The notes beneath the pieces were generated by a model. The model did no database searches, was not told the origin of the DNA, and saw only the letters and a program-made list of their open reading frames with translations. Shown here piece by piece: positions 49,877 through 57,728 of a stretch of 64,000 nt of DNA. Position numbers and translations under genes: made by a program. This DNA is from Luteococcus sp038433155 (GTDB lineage Bacteria > Actinomycetota > Actinomycetes > Propionibacteriales > Propionibacteriaceae). Every line of letters begins with the position of its first letter. The stretch's first letter is position 1. Location: contig NZ_JBCDMW010000001.1 of the NCBI RefSeq assembly GCF_038433155.1, positions 1-64,000 of the forward strand. The letters are read 5' to 3'.

Positions 49877-50041
49877 TGACGTCGGCGAAGACCTGTGGGG
49901 TGGACGAGGGCAGCCCCCTCCGCTGACCCGCCCCGGGCCCCGACCCTCGTACCGCCGGTTCGCGCCGATCACGGCCGCAACGGTTCCGGGACGGCCGTAA
50001 CCCCCCCCTGAATTAGCACGGCATATTTCAGGTAAATTGGC

Positions 50042-50055
50042 GTATGCTGAGGTCA
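50042..50055 (+). promoter_or_regulatory. Possible -10 box of a leaderless hemerythrin transcript
   Basis: TATGCT at 50042-50047 sits 7 nt before the ATG at 50055, the spacing expected if transcription starts at the A of the start codon. GAGG also lies in this gap, so ordinary initiation cannot be excluded. The region just upstream (50012-50040) is notably AT-rich. Confidence 0.4.
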
Positions 50056-50576
50056 TGTGCGAATACTGCGGCTGCCGTTCCATCGACCTCATCGGGCGCT
50101 TCTCCGAGGAGCACTACAGCGTCGTCGACCGGCTGGGGGACTTCGGACGGGCCGTCGCCACGGGTGACCTGGACCGGGTGGGCCACGCCGGCACCACCTT
50201 GGCCAACCTGCTGTGGCCGCACACCAAGGCGGAGGAGGCGGGGCTCTTCCATGAGATGCGCAAGGACCCCGACTTCGCGCCTACCATCGATTCCCTGTGC
50301 GACGAGCACTCCAGCCTGGACGAGCAGCTGGAGCGGATCATCGACGGGGACCTGGCCGAATTCCCCGCCTTCGAGAAGGCGCTGCGCAACCACATCGACC
50401 ACGAGGAGAACGGCCTGTTCCCCGCCGCCGCGGTGAGCATCGACGGCCCCACCTGGGAGACCATCAACCAGCTCACCCACGACTTCGACCACGAGGCCGG
50501 GATTGACCACAGCCACGACGGCCAGCACGGCGAAGGTCTGGGCGAGCGAGCCCACCCCGCCCCGCACCACCACTGA
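50055..50576 (+). CDS. Hemerythrin-domain protein with Cys-rich start
   Basis: 173 residues. A short MCEYCGCRSIDLIG head (three Cys in CEYCGC) precedes a hemerythrin HHE fold: FSEEHYSVVDRLGDF, LLWPHTKAEEAGLFHEMRKD, LCDEHSSLDEQLERI and LRNHIDHEENGLFPAAAV provide the His/Glu/Asp ligands for a di-iron site. The tail is His-rich (DHSHDGQHGEGLGERAHP then HHH). Roles known for such proteins include O2, NO or iron handling; the exact one is not evident. The Cys head resembles those of actinobacterial hemerythrins that follow an MCxYCGC pattern. Confidence 0.9.
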   Translation: MCEYCGCRSIDLIGRFSEEHYSVVDRLGDFGRAVATGDLDRVGHAGTTLANLLWPHTKAEEAGLFHEMRKDPDFAPTIDSLCDEHSSLDEQLERIIDGDLAEFPAFEKALRNHIDHEENGLFPAAAVSIDGPTWETINQLTHDFDHEAGIDHSHDGQHGEGLGERAHPAPHHH

Positions 50577-50892
50577 GCCAATCTGGACCGGCGCCAACAC
50601 CGGAATGCCCAGAACGGACGCCCCGCCCACGCAGTTTCCCACCCCGGGCCGAGTGGTTTGCGCCACAAACTGCATTCTCAGTCGGGCCCGATGCCTCCAT
50701 GACATCAGCCCGAAATCAGGATGCAGTTTGTGGCACAAACCTCCCGGTCTGACCTCACCGCCACGTCGCGAGCGCCGATAGCCACCCGCGACGACACCCG
50801 CAGTGGGCAAAGACCGGGGGCCAAGACGGAGGCTGCCACCCGTCGCTGGGTATGCTCGCCGGGTTGAACCCACTCCCCGCTAGGAGATCCAC
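50577..50892. other. 316 bp gene-free gap with inverted repeat E
   Basis: Contains inverted repeat E (50655-50741) and, at 50851-50856, a TATGCT hexamer that may be the -10 box of the DUF1846 gene. No coding region is seen. Confidence 0.6.
50655..50741. repeat. Intergenic inverted repeat E
   Basis: Left arm 50655-50687 starts GGTTTGCGCCACAAACTGCA; right arm 50708-50741 is the complement with two mismatches over the outer 24 bp and a small gap further in, ending in a CGGGC/GCCCG pair of blocks. Loop of 20 nt. The core GTTTGTGCCACAAAC-like arm is itself partly palindromic (TTTGtGCCACAAA), as in C1. Confidence 0.82.
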
Positions 50893-52383
50893 ATGCACCC
50901 CATCGGTTTTGACCGCGACCGCTATCTGGAACTCCAGTCCCAGCACATCGACGAGCGTCGCAAGCAGTTTGGCGGCAAGCTCTACCTGGAATTCGGCGGC
51001 AAGCTGTTCGACGACATGCACGCCTCCCGGGTGCTGCCCGGCTTCAGCCCGGACCTGAAGATCCAGATGCTGCGCACCCTGGCCGACGAGGCCGAGGTGG
51101 TGATCGTGGTGAGCGCCCATGACCTGGCCCGGCACAAGGTGCGGGCCGACCTGGGAATCTCCTATGCCGACGACGTGCTGCGGCTGGCCGACGCCTTCCG
51201 CGGCTACGGCCTGTTGGTGAGCAGCGTCGTGATCTCCCACGTCACCGAGGAGAACCGTCAGGCCCGGGCCTTCAAGCGCAAGCTGGAGAAGCTGGGGCTG
51301 AAGGTCTACCGGCACTACCCCATCAAGGGTTACCCCAATGACGTCGCTCACGTGATCAGCGAGTCGGGCTACGGCAAGAACGAGTACGTGGAGACCTCCC
51401 GGGATCTCGTCGTGGTGACCGCCCCCGGGCCGGGCAGCGGCAAGATGGCCACCTGTCTGAGCCAGCTCTACCACGACCACCAGCGCGGGATCGGCTCGGG
51501 CTACGCCAAGTTCGAGACCTTCCCGATCTGGAACCTGCCGCTTGACCACCCGGTCAACGTCGCCTACGAGGCGGCGACGGTGGACTTGGACGACGTCAAC
51601 ATGATTGACCCCTACCACCTGGCGGCTTATGGCGAGCAGGTGATCAACTACAACCGGGACGTGGAGGTCTTCCCCGTCCTCAGCCGGCTCTTCGAGACCC
51701 TCTACGGCAGCTCGCCCTACAAGTCCCCCACCGACATGGGGGTGAACATGGCGGGCAAGGCGATCAGCGACGACGCGGCCTGCCGGGAGGCGTCCAAGCA
51801 GGAGGTCATCCGACGCTGGTACAAGGCCCTGGTGCAGGAGCGACGCGAGGGCCTGGAGCCGCACCAGTCGGACAAGGTGGCCCTGCTGATGAGCCAGCTG
51901 GAGATCGAGGGCACCGACCGGCCCGTCGTGAAACCGGCCCTGGAGTTGGCCAGGAAGACCAAGGCCCCCGCAGCCGCCGTCGAGCTGCCCGACGGGCGGG
52001 TGATCACCGGCAAGACCTCCGCGCTGCTGGGTGCCTGCTCCGCCATGCTGCTGGACGCGCTGAAGGCCCTGGCCGGGATCGACCCCGAGGTGAAGCTGCT
52101 GGCCAACGAGACCATCGAGCCGATCCAGACCCTGAAGACGCAGCACCTGGGCAGCAAGAACCCCCGGCTGCACACCGACGAGGTGCTGATTGCCCTGAGC
52201 GTCAGCGCCAATTCCGACGACAATGCTCGCCGCGCCCTGGCCGAGCTGGCCCGCCTACGCGGCTGCGATGTGCACACCACCACCATCCTGGGCAGCGTCG
52301 ACGAGGGGATCTTCCGCAACCTGGGGGTGCACGTCACCAGCGAGCCGGTCTTCCAGTCGAAGGGTTTGTACCGGAAGCGCTGA
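50893..52383 (+). CDS. DUF1846 family protein
   Basis: 496 residues with the family pattern throughout: IGFDRDRYLELQSQHIDERR, KLYLEFGGKLFDDMHASRVL, PGFSPDLKIQMLR, then RHKVRADLGISYADDV, LVVVTAPGPGSGKMATCLSQ (a P-loop-like GPGSGK) and LSQLYHDHQRGIGSGYAKFE. Biochemical role is not settled; members are conserved in Firmicutes and Actinobacteria and structurally resemble a Rossmann-like/P-loop fold. AGGAG lies 8 nt before ATG 50893. A hairpin follows 13 nt after the stop. Confidence 0.92.
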   Translation: MHPIGFDRDRYLELQSQHIDERRKQFGGKLYLEFGGKLFDDMHASRVLPGFSPDLKIQMLRTLADEAEVVIVVSAHDLARHKVRADLGISYADDVLRLADAFRGYGLLVSSVVISHVTEENRQARAFKRKLEKLGLKVYRHYPIKGYPNDVAHVISESGYGKNEYVETSRDLVVVTAPGPGSGKMATCLSQLYHDHQRGIGSGYAKFETFPIWNLPLDHPVNVAYEAATVDLDDVNMIDPYHLAAYGEQVINYNRDVEVFPVLSRLFETLYGSSPYKSPTDMGVNMAGKAISDDAACREASKQEVIRRWYKALVQERREGLEPHQSDKVALLMSQLEIEGTDRPVVKPALELARKTKAPAAAVELPDGRVITGKTSALLGACSAMLLDALKALAGIDPEVKLLANETIEPIQTLKTQHLGSKNPRLHTDEVLIALSVSANSDDNARRALAELARLRGCDVHTTTILGSVDEGIFRNLGVHVTSEPVFQSKGLYRKR

Positions 52384-52395
52384 TCTGGGGCTGAG

Positions 52396-52429
52396 GGCTG
52401 GCCGCGGGCAAGGACACCCGCTTCCAGCC
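52396..52429 (+). terminator. Hairpin terminator after DUF1846 gene
   Basis: GGCTGG (52396-52401) pairs with CCAGCC (52424-52429), and GCGGG (52404-52408) with CCCGC (52417-52421), forming an 11 bp stem with a 2 nt internal loop and an 8 nt loop, starting 13 nt past the stop codon. Confidence 0.7.
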
Positions 52430-52520
52430 AGCATGCCCACGCCAGCGCCGGGAGGAGCGACGTAGCGGTGTCGGACCACCTGTGAAGGCAGACCCGGCTG
52501 ACAACGCAACCACGGCGGCC

Positions 52521-52583
52521 GAGCCTGTCGAGGCCCTCCCAACAGGGCCGCCGCCCTCTCACCAGACCCCGCGACAAGCTCGG
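52521..52583. repeat. REP-like pair G3
   Basis: GAGCCTGTCGAGG (52521-52533) and, inverted, CGACAAGCTCGG (52572-52583), 38 nt apart. It belongs to the same TCGA-centred class as G1, G2 and G4 and sits between the DUF1846 gene and the convergent 52641-54518 gene. Confidence 0.65.
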
Positions 52584-52640
52584 GGACCGCGGTTGCCACG
52601 CGCCTTCGAGGTCCGCGGTTGTGGACCGGAGGGCAGCCTC

Positions 52641-54518
52641 TCAGGGGCGGGGGACGCCGGGGCCCTGGGTGCGGCTGCAGAGTTTCCAGTCCAGCACCAG
52701 GGTTCCGGTGCGGCCGGTCACCTCGATCACCGAGGGTTTGCGGCCAATCGCCGTCCAGTCGCTGCGCAACCGGGCATAGTCGGTCTCCAGCACCTGGCCG
52801 TCGACGACGAAGGGGCCACCCCAGGTGAGCCGGTGCTCGTGGTCCGGGGTGGACCAGACCAGGGTGTCGCGCAGGTGCTCCAGCCGGCACCTCTTGAGGT
52901 AGTCGACGAAGTGCGCCAGGGAGCCGAAGTCGGAGCGGTCGGCCAGCATCACGGCCCAGCCGGTGATCAGCCCGCGCTGCACCAGCTCCGACTCATTGGG
53001 CATCTCGATCCGGTTCAGCGCCATCGCGCCGAAGTAGGAGTCGTCCCGCCGGCCAGCGACGATCCGCTCGCTCAGCGTCGTCTCGTCGAACTTGGCGGCC
53101 GGGAAGTAGAGGTGGCTCAGCTCGTGTCGCTGCCCCTCCAGGTAGCCGCGTCGCGCCCGCAGGTCATGCAGCGCCAGCAACACATTGCGAACCTGGGCCA
53201 CATCGGGCCGGATCCCATTGCCCACCCAGCCCGACGGCGTGGCCGGACGCGCGTCGGAGCCCAACATGGTGGAGCCGGGGTGGGTGGAGAAGAGCTGGAT
53301 CTGCCCGGGCAGCGCCGCCACCCAGATGTTCTCCTGGTCACCGAAACTGCCCGGCTGGTGACGCTGGGCGCTGCTCAGCAGGTAGTGCGGGGTGCGGTAG
53401 GTCTGCACGTCGGCCCGGTTCAGGGCGGTGCCCTGGGTGATCGGGTTGAGCGAGCGGACCAGGGCGGACAGCACCCGCCGGGACGGCACCTTGCGGAAGG
53501 GCGCCAGCGGGGCCAGGTAGCTGTTGGCGTCCAGGTGCAGCCGCTCCAGGGCCTCCATTGTGATTCCGATGGACTCCGGGGTGGTGAAGGCCTCCATCCC
53601 CCAGTACAGGTGCAGCAGGGCGTCGCGCCGGCTGGTGACGCCGGGCAGCCCCTGCCGGGAGACCTCGAAGCTGGCCTCGCTGACGTCCAGGCCGTGGGAG
53701 CTGGTGATCAGGTGATCGGCCTGTGCGAAGGCGATCTCCCGCACCACCTGCGGGATCCGGTAGCGGCGCCGGGCCAGGAAGATCGACGTGTAGCGGCTGG
53801 GCTCGAAGTCCGGCCGATTGCGGGAGAAGGCACTGGCCACCACCGGGCCGATCTCGGACACTTCCGGGTAGGCCTTGGGCAGCGCGTCGGAGCGGCCCGA
53901 CGAGGCGACGAAGTGCCCGTCGAAGCGGTGCATCGCCAGGTCCAGCATCAGCAGGTCCAGCACCATGGTGGCGCGGGTGGTGAGCTCCTGGTCCTGGCAG
54001 TGCTCGATCAGCAGGGTCAGGGCGGAGATCTTGATGGCGTGGAAGGTGCCGGACAACCATTCACTGAAGCCGTGCCGGAAGCGGTTGCCCAGCCACTCCA
54101 GCAGGCGTCGACGGGCCCGCTCGGCCTTCTGCCGGCCGGTGCGGCCGTCATTGGGGAAGGTGCGCTCGCCAAAATACTGCCCGGCCAGGTATTCGCAGAC
54201 GGAGAAGACCACTTGGTGGCCCTCGCTCCAGTGGCACATGGAGTCGTCGCCGCGCTCGTCCATCCAGAACCGGAAACCCAGGACGCTGTGCTCGATCCCC
54301 TCCCGCAGCACGTCGGGCAGGGCATCACCGCCATCCAGCAGAAGGGCCAGCACCACCATCATCCGGTAGTCGGCCAGGTCCTCCCGGGCATCGATCTGCG
54401 CCAGGTATTCCTCCAGCCAGCCCGGGTCATGAATGCCCTCGGCGATGGCGTGCGCCACGGCGGCATAGCCGGTGGCACCCTCGCCACCGGACGACACCAC
54501 CACCGGGGGCTGGCTCAT
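52641..54518 (-). CDS. Large protein of unknown function, predicted helical toroid
   Basis: 625 residues, no signal or membrane segment, no family I can name. The N-terminal ~230 residues are helix-rich with motifs GFRFWMDERGDDSMCHWSEG, HQVVFSVCEYLAGQYFGERT, LLEWLGNRFRHGFSEWLSGT and LLMLDLAMHRFDGHFVASSG. The HWSEGH segment and successive Trp/Arg helices recall alpha/alpha-toroid enzymes such as heparinase/alginate-lyase-type proteins; that is inference. The rest is likely beta-rich (HRLTWGGPFVVDGQ, VTGRTGTLVLDW at the end). GGAG precedes ATG 54518. Lone gene flanked by repeats G3 and A4. Confidence 0.65.
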   Translation of the reverse strand: MSQPPVVVSSGGEGATGYAAVAHAIAEGIHDPGWLEEYLAQIDAREDLADYRMMVVLALLLDGGDALPDVLREGIEHSVLGFRFWMDERGDDSMCHWSEGHQVVFSVCEYLAGQYFGERTFPNDGRTGRQKAERARRRLLEWLGNRFRHGFSEWLSGTFHAIKISALTLLIEHCQDQELTTRATMVLDLLMLDLAMHRFDGHFVASSGRSDALPKAYPEVSEIGPVVASAFSRNRPDFEPSRYTSIFLARRRYRIPQVVREIAFAQADHLITSSHGLDVSEASFEVSRQGLPGVTSRRDALLHLYWGMEAFTTPESIGITMEALERLHLDANSYLAPLAPFRKVPSRRVLSALVRSLNPITQGTALNRADVQTYRTPHYLLSSAQRHQPGSFGDQENIWVAALPGQIQLFSTHPGSTMLGSDARPATPSGWVGNGIRPDVAQVRNVLLALHDLRARRGYLEGQRHELSHLYFPAAKFDETTLSERIVAGRRDDSYFGAMALNRIEMPNESELVQRGLITGWAVMLADRSDFGSLAHFVDYLKRCRLEHLRDTLVWSTPDHEHRLTWGGPFVVDGQVLETDYARLRSDWTAIGRKPSVIEVTGRTGTLVLDWKLCSRTQGPGVPRP

Positions 54519-54737
54519 CGCACTCCTCATTCACCTCGTCGGGGCCCGGCGACACCCTTCACCGTCGCGATCCCGAGTGACGATTCTCTCCCACGACCGG
54601 GCCAGAGCGCATCCCCCCTGAGTCGGATCTGGACCCGCCGGACCGCGCGGCTCGGATCCGGTGGACACCGGAAGGCGAGTGCCACGGGCCCGGTTCCGGG
54701 ACGCACGCCATCCCTCCGGTGGCCAGCCTCGGCTCCG

Positions 54738-54836
54738 GATTCCGAGAAGTGACCCCCCGTCGTCCGGCCGCCCGCCCCTCCCCGCGGGGCGTGGCAGTAC
54801 CAGTCGGATTTCGGCGGTCAGTTCCCAGAATTGGAC
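54738..54836 (+). repeat. Hairpin repeat family A, copy A4
   Basis: Right arm GGCGGTCAGTTCCCAGAATT (from 54813) followed by GGAC; the left arm near 54738-54756 (GATTCCGAGAAGTGACC) pairs imperfectly. It overlaps the 3' end of the pseudogene, whose last codons are made of repeat sequence. Confidence 0.7.
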
Positions 54837-55250
54837 GCCCGACCACAGCCGGGGCACTCGCTGGCCTCTTCCTCAGGGGTGAGCCGCTCGGCCAACAGCT
54901 CCAGGACGTGCCGATACTCACGCCCCGTGGCACGAGACATACCCAACTCACAGGTCCGGTTGGCGCTGGCGAAGGCCTCCACCGGTTGGCCGTCCGCCTG
55001 GCGCTGGGCCACCACGGCGGCCACCTCCTTGGCCTCCGCCACGGTGGCCGAGGCGGTCAGCTCCGGGTGCAGCATGCCCCGATCCCCCGCGAAGCCACAA
55101 CAGCCGGTGTCCACGGGAACCACCACCTCCAGGTCACCCGCCGGACCCGGCCCAACCATGAGCGCAGCCACCGCCGCGCGGACCTCGACACCAGCAACCG
55201 CTGTAGGCCGAGCCGATCCGACGCGTCGCAGCCGGGAAGTGGTTGATCGA
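54818..55250 (-). pseudogene. Remnant of FAD/(Fe-S) oxidoreductase (D-lactate dehydrogenase-like C-terminus)
   Basis: The last ~127 codons read VDTGCCGFAGDRGMLHPELT and then FASANRTCELGMSRATGREY, the C-terminal Cys-rich signature of FAD-linked oxidase/iron-sulfur D-2-hydroxyacid dehydrogenases. Just upstream, DASDRLGLQRLLV continues the homology in a different frame, so there is a frameshift near 55200. No upstream FAD-domain or further iron-sulfur sequence exists; the sialidase gene lies there. The 3' end (ECPGCGRASNSGN) runs into repeat A4. A dead, 5'-truncated gene. Confidence 0.8.
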
Positions 55251-55332
55251 ATTCCCCGGGAGGCACCTCCAGACGCGGGTGGGCTGGTGTGGTCCACGGG
55301 GACCACACCAGCCCAACCCGGTGTGAGAGTGC

Positions 55333-57204
55333 TCAGCCGAAGGTCACGGTCTGGCCGCGCAGCTCGACGGTAGTGAGGTCCTCCCCGGAGGTGGAATTCC
55401 ACGTCGTGGCCGGAGTGAAGGACCCGGCATCCAGGTCCGCCTGGGTGATCAGGTGGTAGGCGCTGGTGCAGGTGTACTGGGCGCCGGCCGCCAGGCTGCG
55501 GTAGCGGCAGTTCTTGGCATCCACCGCGGGGTCCAGCCCGCGCAGGTTGCCCGTGGGCGAGACGGTGGTGGTCTGGTCCGACACATTCTTCACGGTGTAG
55601 CTGAAGGACAGCCGGTCCCCCACCCGGTAGCTGGCCCGCGGGTTGGTCAGCGTGCCGCCGCTGACCTCGATCCGGCCGGGGATCTCGCTCGGCAGGCGCG
55701 GCACCTTCACCACCAGCGTGCCCGTGGCCCGGCGTCCCTGGGCGTCGGTCACCACGACGGGCAGCCGGTAGGTGCCACCCTTGGTCTCGGCCGGCACCTG
55801 CACGGCCACCCGGGTCTGGACGCTGGCCCCGGGCTGCAGCTGGCCCACGGACGCGACGGCGGTCTGCCACCCCGCCGGGGCGTCGATCTGGACGGAATGG
55901 ATCTTCTGCACCGGCCCCAACTGGTTGGTCAGCCGCAGCGACGTGGTGGCCGACCCGCCCCGCTCGATGGTCAGCTCCCCCGCGGGCGCGATCCCGGTGC
56001 ACATCCCACGCAGCCAGGACAGGTTGAACTTGGCGAAGATGATGCCATTGTGGCCCGGTTCATAGGCCAGGCCGATCCGCCCGTCGGGCAGCACGGCCAA
56101 CGTGGAATACGCCATCGCACCCGCCCGGAACTCCCGCGCGATGGGCCAGGTGGTGCCGTCATCACAGCTGGCCCGCACGGTTCCATGGGCCCGGCTGGTC
56201 TTGCTCGCGGCATTGGAGAACAGCAGCACCTTGGCCTCCGGGCTGCCCGGGGCGGCATTCGGGAAGGCCCGGATGATGGAGCCATTGTTCACCGGGTCCG
56301 GCAGGGCGCGTTCCAACCGGACCTCACCGTAGGTGACGCCGCCATCCTCGGAGATGGCCACCTTGCGATAGCCCGAACCGCCCGAATCCCGGGAGTTCAG
56401 CATCACCCGGCCATCGGACAGCTCCACCACCTTGTTCTCGTCCATCCGGGTGCCCACCGGCTTGCCCGACTGCCACGTCTTGCCATGGTCGTCGGAGTAG
56501 ATGGTCACCGCCTGCATGTCACCCGACGCGATCCGGATGGTGAACTGCTGCAACAGGCGCCCGGCGTGGGGGCCCTGCGTCAACTGGATGCCCTGTCCCG
56601 AGGCCGCGAACCGGGACCGGACCGTCAGGTCGGGAGTGATGTCGGGCGTGATGATCCGGTGGGTCCAGGTCTTCCCGTCGTCACGCGAGGAGCTGACCTC
56701 GGCATGCAGCACCTTGCGATCCTGCAGGTCAACCCCGGGCTGCGAGGCAATAAAGCCTGCGTCCATGGAGTACACGTGGAAGTTGAAGATCTCGCCGGTG
56801 GTCCGGTCGATCACATAGCTCGGGTCCGAGTACCCCTCCACGGGCGCAGTGGTCTTGCCCGCATGCACCGCGGTGGTCGGCTGCCAGGTCCGGCCCATGT
56901 CCTCTGAGCGACGCTGCAGGATGGAGTTCGGGCCCGGGGCGTCGATGCCGGTGGGGCGGCCATCATAGGAGGTCAGCAGCGTGCCCCGGTTGGTCACCGC
57001 CAGGGCGGGGATGCGGTAGTTCGGGAAGACCCCGTCGCCACCCATCGCCAGGGTCTGTTCCGTGTAGTTCGGGGTGCCCGCCCAGAACGGATCGGGCGTC
57101 AGGTCGACGTCGGCCTGGGCGACGGCCGCGGGAGCGGCCAGGCCAAGGGCACCGACGGCCATCACCAGACCTCCCAGCAGGGCGGCGGGCTTCTTTGCAC
57201 GCAT
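55333..57204 (-). CDS. nanH: Secreted exo-alpha-sialidase (GH33)
   Basis: 623 residues. Sec signal peptide ends near AVAQA. The six-bladed GH33 propeller (~45-390) shows the arginine-containing YRIPAL start (FRIP-type), and Asp boxes SEDMGRTW, SRDDGKTW, SDDHGKTW, SEDGGVTY and CDDGTTW; NSRDSGGSG and AYEPGHNG fit active-site loops (Glu nucleophile region and Arg triad). Residues ~395-500 form an Ig-like NEW3-type domain and ~510-623 another beta domain; there is no LPXTG, so it is released or loosely bound. GAGGAAGA precedes ATG 57204. It removes terminal sialic acid from host glycans. An operator-like palindrome lies at 57229-57248. Confidence 0.95.
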   Translation of the reverse strand: MRAKKPAALLGGLVMAVGALGLAAPAAVAQADVDLTPDPFWAGTPNYTEQTLAMGGDGVFPNYRIPALAVTNRGTLLTSYDGRPTGIDAPGPNSILQRRSEDMGRTWQPTTAVHAGKTTAPVEGYSDPSYVIDRTTGEIFNFHVYSMDAGFIASQPGVDLQDRKVLHAEVSSSRDDGKTWTHRIITPDITPDLTVRSRFAASGQGIQLTQGPHAGRLLQQFTIRIASGDMQAVTIYSDDHGKTWQSGKPVGTRMDENKVVELSDGRVMLNSRDSGGSGYRKVAISEDGGVTYGEVRLERALPDPVNNGSIIRAFPNAAPGSPEAKVLLFSNAASKTSRAHGTVRASCDDGTTWPIAREFRAGAMAYSTLAVLPDGRIGLAYEPGHNGIIFAKFNLSWLRGMCTGIAPAGELTIERGGSATTSLRLTNQLGPVQKIHSVQIDAPAGWQTAVASVGQLQPGASVQTRVAVQVPAETKGGTYRLPVVVTDAQGRRATGTLVVKVPRLPSEIPGRIEVSGGTLTNPRASYRVGDRLSFSYTVKNVSDQTTTVSPTGNLRGLDPAVDAKNCRYRSLAAGAQYTCTSAYHLITQADLDAGSFTPATTWNSTSGEDLTTVELRGQTVTFG

Positions 57205-57228
57205 GGGTTCTTCCTCTCACGGGGGCTT

Positions 57229-57248
57229 GATATCGGATGTCCGATGTC
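57229..57248. promoter_or_regulatory. Candidate operator upstream of sialidase gene
   Basis: GATATCGGATGTCCGATGTC: arms GATATCGGA and TCCGATGTC match in 8 of 9 positions around a TG centre (perfect inner ATCGGA/TCCGAT). It lies 25-44 bp upstream of the sialidase start codon, a typical place for a repressor site, for example of a GntR-type sialic-acid regulator, though no such gene is in the window. Confidence 0.55.
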
Positions 57249-57528
57249 TAACACCTCAACCTAGGGTCCGCCCCGAGGGCCGTCAACGACATCGCGCCAG
57301 ATGAACACCCAGCATGATCGCTTCCCCTGCAGGGTTTCGCGGGCGCCACCGAGCCGCCATCAACCACGCGCCACCGGACGGCGGGAAGTCCGCACCATGG
57401 CCGAGGCCTGGCCCCATCCAGCCGACGTCGTGCACGGCGCTGCCCGGGCGCGCGGTAGCCCGGACGACCCTGAGCGCGGCTGGCGGTGTTTGCGATTCAC
57501 TGGGCGGTCCCGGCCGAACCCCGCAACC

Positions 57529-57648
57529 GGGGCTGGCGTCCAATTCTGAAAACCGGCCACCGAAATCCCCGGCTTCCGACCATGCCCGTCGGCGGAACCG
57601 GAGCGGGCGAGATTCCGGGGTCGATTTCCAGAACTGGACGCCAGCCCC
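57529..57648. repeat. Hairpin repeat family A, copy A5
   Basis: The longest copy: arms about 57529-57571 and 57609-57648, outer 14 bp GGGGCTGGCGTCCA perfect, followed by (A/G)TTCT.GAAA..CG.CC matches. The complement of the right arm matches A1 left arm over CCAaTTCTGGAAATCGACC. Located in a divergent intergenic region. Confidence 0.87.
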
Positions 57649-57728
57649 ATTCACCGGCCCGCGGGTCGACCCGGCCAAGACCGTGGTGGCATCCCTCCCG
57701 AACGCCCCCGGTTCTAGGCTTGGGGACG

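Larger units (their letters stand above)
57205..57728. other. 524 bp gene-free gap between divergent sialidase and kinase genes
   Basis: Contains the operator-like palindrome at 57229-57248 and the family A hairpin A5 (57529-57648). Between about 57260 and 57520 I see no convincing gene. Because the flanking genes diverge, A5 here cannot be a transcription terminator for either. Confidence 0.65.

Noticed and set aside
57301..57549. Possible 82-codon gene between the sialidase and kinase genes
   Set aside because: No ribosome site or homology, and the frame runs into the left arm of repeat A5.
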